Positions 60,601 to 64,000 of a stretch of 64,000 nucleotides of DNA are shown here, in pieces. The notes under the pieces are model-generated. The model made no database searches, was not told where the DNA came from, and was given only the letters and a program-made list of their open reading frames with translations. This DNA is from Lachnospiraceae bacterium (GTDB lineage Bacteria; Bacillota; Clostridia; Lachnospirales; Lachnospiraceae): contig JAGKTY010000004.1 in the NCBI GenBank assembly GCA_021153185.1, positions 71,031-135,030 on the forward strand. The letters run 5' to 3'. Position 1 is the stretch's first letter; every line of letters begins with the position of its first letter. The translations under genes and the position numbers were made by a program.

Positions 60601-61552
60601 GGGGCTTCTTGAGCCGCTTGAAATGCAGATTGATACGGCAGAGTGCGGAATGGATGCGCTCATGCTTGTACAGTACCAGCCGTATGATATTATTTTTATG
60701 GATCATATGATGCCGGAGATGGATGGTATAGAGACCACGCAAAAAATCCGATTGATGGAAGATGAAACAATCCGGAATGTTCCGATTATCGCACTTTCTG
60801 CAAACGCCATGAATGGTGCGGCGGAGATGTTTATGACAGCCGGAATGGACGACTTTGTATCCAAACCGATTGACCTGAAGAAGATTTGCCAGAAAATCCG
60901 CAAATTCCTTCCACCGGAGAAGATTGTTGAGCTTGATGATGCAGAAATTGCGGCAAGACAGTCGTCAGAAACCTTGGATGATGATTTTGTAATCGGCGAT
61001 CTCGATATTGATGAAGGTCTCAAAAACAGTGGCGGACCAAAGCTGTTTTTGAGTCTGTTAGGCGATTTTTACAAGCTTATCGATGTCAAATCCGACAAGA
61101 TGGTCAACTGTCTTGACGATGGCCTGATCCGAGATTTCACGATTGAGGTGCATGCACTCAAAAATACGGCGCGTATGATTGGTGCGATGGAGCTCTCAAC
61201 GATGTGTAAGACCTTGGAGGATGCCGGCAATGAAGAAAACCAGGAAGTACTGCACCGGCTGACGCCAAAGATGATTGAGAAGTACCGCTCATACAAGGAG
61301 GTCCTTCGCGAATACGGTCAGGAGGATGATTCGAATAAGAAACCAATCGATGTGGACAACATGAAGGAATTGCTTTCAACCATTCATCAGTCCATAGAGA
61401 TGTTTGACATCGACCGCGTGGATGAATGTATGCTGGAGCTTTCAAAGTATAAGCTGCCGGACGATGTACAGGATGACTATATCCGCTTAAAGGCCGCTGT
61501 TGCAGACGTTGATATGGAGACCATTCAGGAACTTTGCACTAAGATGATGTAG
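57671..61552 (+). CDS. Hybrid sensor histidine kinase with degenerate GGDEF, receiver and HPt domains
   Basis: A 1293-residue membrane protein starting with GTG that overlaps the rpe stop as GTGA. Parts in order: about six membrane helices (38-205); a PAS-like region (about 220-345); a GGDEF-type domain (about 350-500) starting FDANTGLYKHEYFK, whose GGDEF motif reads MHGARFL; a GAF-like region (about 530-690); HisKA with MSHEIRTPLNAILG; and an ATPase domain with the G box TGLGLVISQQ. Then come a receiver (VLIVDDNLMNLKV, phospho-aspartate in FMDHMMPEMDG) and a C-terminal HPt-like part with VHALKNTARMIGA. It should run an internal phosphorelay; output regulator unknown. Confidence 0.92.
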   Translation: MSKLYEDITNDFIISEQIRDRQDSQLKDFWRKNTEEVNRMVTNALVCCSAVLLVLIYLNSLPGFWGFLELLLKKMVVFGSLATISPFVLRKLKVNAEILKYYTLAVLAVFIAALGTENSIGIYITYILVPLISVLYFDKKLCNAMSLFSYFMMVIGVYFNSFGKYETILLKRSQMWTFKVYLIGFTMEFIVCFLFLQMIIKRAAAFVEGQQNMLLQLEGEKERYRILIEGSSDVIFDYDVETHEYKATDSIYNTNAAQKCEVLIPDLVAFIQNTTIQEPPILHIINRLVSGEKVDSVEIDCSRVVAGQLQPFYYELNGRMITDMSGKAVRIIGRLHNITKQKLVQLQAEYEQNFDANTGLYKHEYFKQNYKALSEELKNGALVYVFLSDMKEISEKYGYKRGDELIHIAAQVMKDLFQDHGLYCRMHGARFLAFLPGAEYKDGFQYKQMLELKLDEIWVDEEAETKLKYNTIFKMVEAQNIMEVLKEIEHETGPDSYRGRSRSMYELLGMGTGILSDQDYQDISKGQQLLSEMMELLKNSKNTKLAINQALATIGEKFELARIVIMETNLAQLSNDITFQWYSKPDYEIRSFFSVMSQEKLDGINAFYDQHGYAECYDENQVQVHDELTGGVGLGKALSMMHLKGELWIPTYTEGTFSGTIKFDRDIDRRFSVVEKYLLSEAVSAIYNVIMRMNADEANKAKSTFLSTMSHEIRTPLNAILGMADVALREDMPKSQRQCLETIKSAGSGLLTIINDILDFSKIEAGKLEIVEGTYQIMSLVYDVNVIMQARNKEKGLKIILDIPEDLPNMLFGDMVRIKQVIVNFANNAIKYTDVGSVTLKMRCDEVKDGMTNMRVSVIDTGIGIKEEDMNSLFQSFSQVDMERNHTKEGTGLGLVISQQLVALMNGSISVESEYGQGSTFGFVIPQRVMDDAPAGRLEDYQAVSKPDDDRKIMNFKAPDAHVLIVDDNLMNLKVAQGLLEPLEMQIDTAECGMDALMLVQYQPYDIIFMDHMMPEMDGIETTQKIRLMEDETIRNVPIIALSANAMNGAAEMFMTAGMDDFVSKPIDLKKICQKIRKFLPPEKIVELDDAEIAARQSSETLDDDFVIGDLDIDEGLKNSGGPKLFLSLLGDFYKLIDVKSDKMVNCLDDGLIRDFTIEVHALKNTARMIGAMELSTMCKTLEDAGNEENQEVLHRLTPKMIEKYRSYKEVLREYGQEDDSNKKPIDVDNMKELLSTIHQSIEMFDIDRVDECMLELSKYKLPDDVQDDYIRLKAAVADVDMETIQELCTKMM

Positions 61553-61644
61553 TTTCAGGGAATAATTGCCGATACTATTTTTGATACCACAAAGCATATG
61601 CTATGGAAAATGTGTTCATCCGGTTTGAGAGAAAGGAGAATCAT

Positions 61645-62622
61645 ATGAAAATAGAAAGCAGAATGTTTGATGAGAACAATAGAATTCATATTCAGGCGAA
61701 TCAACCGGAGCAAGGGAAAAAGGCTAGTGGCGCGGCAAAAAAAGCGGATGGAAGGAATGTTGACGGAAGCTTCCTAAAGGAGAAGCTTGACCCGATTGCA
61801 GCCAAAAGGGAAGAGGCAAAGAAGCGTGCCATGAACATAATCGGCAACGCCTTTTGTAGCGATCGGCAAATTGACAACGACCTGCAAAAAAGACAGGAGA
61901 CAATCGCTTCGCTTCAAACGGAAAGAGCCGGGGCAAACCGGGAGATTGGTGCGATCGAAGAAAGAAGAGAAGGGTTAAAGGAGATTTATGGCATTTCCGA
62001 GGATAGTCAGGAAGCGAAGGATTTAGCCCTTTTGGAAAAAGAAGTGCGCGCAAATATGCCGGGCTCTGATGTTACGCTAACGAAGGAAGAAACAGAGCAA
62101 ATTGCGCAAATTAAGGAAAACGGATTGTCCGAGTACCAAAGCCGCTCGCTCGACATGCTTGCAGGTGAAATGCCGTATGCACAGACAGTTTACGAAGCGA
62201 ACATGCAAATTGAGATGGAAAACCGTGTGATTAGCGCAACGAAGCTGGAGCGCTTAAAGCACCATACGATGGCGGATGCAGTGAAACAGGCTGATGAAGT
62301 GATGAAGGAGTCATCCAGGGAAATTACCGGTATGCTCATGGAAGACGCAAAAGACCATGTGGATGAGCAGCAGGAGGAGACAGAAGAGAAAGCCAAAGCA
62401 GAGAAGGAAAAACAGGAAGCAATCAAGGAGCAGATAGATCGCACGCGCGAAAAGAAGAAGGAAAATGAGGAGCTTACCGAACATATTCTGGAAGGAACAG
62501 AGCAGGTGGCAAATATCGAAAGTGAGCTAGGCGATGCACAGCAGGAAATCAAGGATATGATGCAAAAAATGAAGCTCGTTGAAGAGGATATCAAGGGTGC
62601 GGCCGTCGATGAAACGGTTTGA
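61645..62622 (+). CDS. Coiled-coil protein of unknown function
   Basis: A 325-residue, very charged, soluble protein. The N-terminal 50 residues are of low complexity (QPEQGKKASGAAKKADGRN). Long helical heptad-like stretches follow, at about 85-120 (QKRQETIASLQTERAGANREI) and 235-320 (EEKAKAEKEKQEAIKEQ, then RTREKKKENEEL). No catalytic motif or membrane span is seen and I recognise no family. GAAAGGAG precedes the ATG at 61645. It stands alone between the histidine kinase and the flavin reductase gene. Confidence 0.7.
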   Translation: MKIESRMFDENNRIHIQANQPEQGKKASGAAKKADGRNVDGSFLKEKLDPIAAKREEAKKRAMNIIGNAFCSDRQIDNDLQKRQETIASLQTERAGANREIGAIEERREGLKEIYGISEDSQEAKDLALLEKEVRANMPGSDVTLTKEETEQIAQIKENGLSEYQSRSLDMLAGEMPYAQTVYEANMQIEMENRVISATKLERLKHHTMADAVKQADEVMKESSREITGMLMEDAKDHVDEQQEETEEKAKAEKEKQEAIKEQIDRTREKKKENEELTEHILEGTEQVANIESELGDAQQEIKDMMQKMKLVEEDIKGAAVDETV

Positions 62623-62650
62623 TTTTGGTATTTAAAACGCAAGTTTTTCT

Positions 62651-62679
62651 TTGCGAGAAAAGAAAGAATGATTTATAAT
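62651..62679 (+). promoter_or_regulatory. Promoter of the flavin reductase-rubredoxin / rubrerythrin genes
   Basis: TTGCGA (62651-62656), 17-bp spacer, TATAAT (62674-62679). TTATAAT at the -10 box equals one half of a Per box, but the other half is not convincing. Confidence 0.7.
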
Positions 62680-62772
62680 GTAATGTATAGACTAATAAAA
62701 GCAATATAAGGTGATGATTCCGCTTTTGAGGAATGGTCACCTGCAACATGAGATCAAAAGGAGGAACGTTCA

Positions 62773-63396
62773 ATGGACAAAAAAGCAATGTATAAGCTGA
62801 GCTATGGTCTGTTTGTGCTGACCGCAAAAGACGGAGAGAAGGACAACGGCTGTATCATCAACACAGCTATTCAGGCAGCTTCAACACCAAATCAGATCAG
62901 TATTTGCGTGAATAAAGCTAACTTTACACATGATATGATACAAAAGACAGGCGCGTTTACGGTTTCCGTCATCAGTCAGAAGGCAACCTTTTCCCTGTTT
63001 GAGCATTTTGGATTCCACACAGGCAGGGAAGTGGACAAATTTGCTGATTTTACGGACTGTAAGAGAGGTGAAAATGGTATTTTCTATGTGACGCAGGGGA
63101 CCAATGCTTACATTTCTGTCAAGGTAACAAAGACAGAGGACCTCGGTTCACACACGATGTTTATCGGAGAAATCACGGATATGGAGGTGCTTTCTGAGGA
63201 CGCATCCGCAACCTATGAATACTATATGAATCACATCAAACCAAAGCCACAGGAATCTGCAAAGACAGAAGGCGGCCAGACTGTTTACCGGTGCAAGATT
63301 TGTGGTTATGAGTATGTCGGAGAAGAACTTCCGGCTGATTTCATCTGCCCGCTTTGTAAGCATCCGGCAGAAGACTTTGAAAAAGTAATCAAATAA
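62773..63396 (+). CDS. hrb: Flavin reductase-rubredoxin fusion (high molecular weight rubredoxin)
   Basis: A 207-residue fusion. Residues 1-150 form a flavin-reductase-like FMN-binding domain (YGLFVLTAKDGEKDNGCIINTAIQ). The last 45 residues form a rubredoxin domain with CKICGYEYVGEELP and CPLCKHP. In Moorella this protein transfers electrons from NADH to FprA for nitric oxide or oxygen reduction, and fprA is present at 24 kb here. AGGAGGAAC precedes the ATG. Rubrerythrin follows 14 bases later, so the two are likely co-transcribed. Confidence 0.9.
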   Translation: MDKKAMYKLSYGLFVLTAKDGEKDNGCIINTAIQAASTPNQISICVNKANFTHDMIQKTGAFTVSVISQKATFSLFEHFGFHTGREVDKFADFTDCKRGENGIFYVTQGTNAYISVKVTKTEDLGSHTMFIGEITDMEVLSEDASATYEYYMNHIKPKPQESAKTEGGQTVYRCKICGYEYVGEELPADFICPLCKHPAEDFEKVIK

Positions 63397-63410
63397 ATGG
63401 AGGAAATAAC

Positions 63411-63950
63411 ATGTCAAACAAGTACGCAGGAACAAAAACAGAGAAGAACTTAAGAGAGGCGTTTGCAGGCGAGTCACAGGCAAGAAACAAATATACGTAT
63501 TTTGCTTCAGTTGCCAAAAAGGCAGGCTATGAGCAGATCGCCGCAATGTTCTTAAAGACAGCAGAAAACGAAAAAGAGCATGCAAAGCTTTGGTTTAAGG
63601 CACTTGGAGAGCTCGGAGATACACCGGCCAACCTTCTTGCTGCGGCAGAAGGCGAAAATGCTGAATGGACAGATATGTATGAGCGAATGGCCAAAGATGC
63701 TGAGGAGGAAGGCTTTTTGGAGCTTGCAGCACAGTTTAGAGGTGTTGCAGCCATTGAAAAGATGCATGAGGAGCGTTATCGTGCACTGCTCAAAAATGTC
63801 GAGGCGATGGAAGTGTTTAAGAAAAGCGGCGTGACAATGTGGGAGTGCCGCAACTGCGGACACGTCGTTGTTGGAATCGAAGCACCGGAGGTTTGTCCGG
63901 TATGTAATCATCCACAGGCATTCTTTGAAGTGCGCGCTGAAAACTATTAA
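63411..63950 (+). CDS. rbr: Rubrerythrin (classical order)
   Basis: A 179-residue peroxide-reducing diiron protein. The ferritin-like domain comes first, with EAFAGESQARNKYTYFA, ENEKEHAKLWF and AIEKMHEERYRALL, and the rubredoxin-like domain last (CRNCGHVVVG ... CPVCNHP). It therefore differs in order from the reverse rubrerythrin at 20.2 kb; the organism has both types. ATGGAGGAAATAAC precedes the ATG. Confidence 0.96.
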   Translation: MSNKYAGTKTEKNLREAFAGESQARNKYTYFASVAKKAGYEQIAAMFLKTAENEKEHAKLWFKALGELGDTPANLLAAAEGENAEWTDMYERMAKDAEEEGFLELAAQFRGVAAIEKMHEERYRALLKNVEAMEVFKKSGVTMWECRNCGHVVVGIEAPEVCPVCNHPQAFFEVRAENY

Positions 63951-63986
63951 TCAGACAACCAAATAGGTACTTTGGCAGATGGCCAT

Positions 63987-64000
63987 ACTTCCCGGGAAGT
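63987..64000. repeat. Palindrome at the window edge
   Basis: ACTTCCCGGGAAGT is a perfect 14-base palindrome ending at the last base. It may be the centre of a terminator stem after rubrerythrin, but the window stops here. Confidence 0.4.

Noticed and set aside
1..64000. tRNA, rRNA, insertion sequence or prophage genes
   Set aside because: I looked for tRNA-like cloverleaf ends, rRNA blocks and transposase or integrase motifs and saw none.

Overview
The window looks like a chromosomal segment of a strictly anaerobic, low-to-mid GC Firmicute of class Clostridia, most probably family Lachnospiraceae. The evidence is a six-cysteine SCIFF peptide with its radical-SAM maturase next to a fused secDF, a YjfB-type motility-associated protein, a CIRCE-controlled groESL, a T-box in front of trp genes, a reverse rubrerythrin, an FprA flavoprotein and a flavin reductase-rubredoxin fusion, and a meso-diaminopimelate-type murE. 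Nearly all DNA is coding. No rRNA, tRNA, CRISPR array, transposase or phage gene was seen.

Layout. 0-0.7 kb: end of a cation/proton antiporter gene and rubredoxin. 0.8-4.6 kb (minus strand): a PHP-HAD fusion phosphatase coupled to an ABC-F protein, and yjfB with a structured 3' UTR. 4.9-8.8 kb: promoter, T-box leader and trpCFBA. 8.9-12.2 kb: a degenerate GGDEF protein, then groES-groEL under CIRCE. 12.3-17.8 kb: two small membrane proteins, then rel - metallo-beta-lactamase fold hydrolase - hemZ. 18.2-30.9 kb: an accessory-looking block with an alpha/beta hydrolase, decayed pxpB and serine dehydratase remnants, perR and reverse rubrerythrin, duplicated repeats, a methyltransferase, an amidohydrolase, an SDR epimerase, fprA, a MATE pump, a structured non-coding RNA, BirA-controlled bioY and small membrane proteins. 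31.1-35.8 kb: hisS-aspS-phosphopantetheinyl transferase-dus. 35.8-41.6 kb: a CorC/HlyC-type protein, TIGR04086 protein, scfA-scfB-secDF. 42-53.1 kb: amidase, recJ, a hexose-phosphate kinase, murE, priA, def, fmt, rsmB, rlmN packed as one run. 53.2-61.6 kb: PP2C phosphatase, PASTA kinase, rsgA, rpe and a 1293-residue hybrid histidine kinase. 61.6-64 kb: a coiled-coil protein, flavin reductase-rubredoxin and rubrerythrin.

Functionally, three themes recur. The first is oxygen and peroxide defence: PerR regulator, reverse rubrerythrin, FprA, flavin reductase-rubredoxin, classical rubrerythrin and rubredoxin, scattered over the whole window. The second is translation and cell-wall housekeeping. 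The third is RNA-level and terminator-level regulation: T-box, hairpin between scfA and scfB, a structured RNA whose terminator is fused to the bioY promoter, and a second terminator/promoter fusion in front of the PP2C gene.

The items most worth a second look are: the structured RNA at 28.33-28.57 kb and its overlapping terminator/promoter; the ABC-F protein in which Walker A of the second domain and the signature of the first domain are both degenerate, so that one whole ATP site is predicted lost; the collinear serine dehydratase and pxpB wreckage at 19.1-19.6 kb; a family of short dispersed hairpin repeats; and two GGDEF-type proteins that have lost their catalytic motif.
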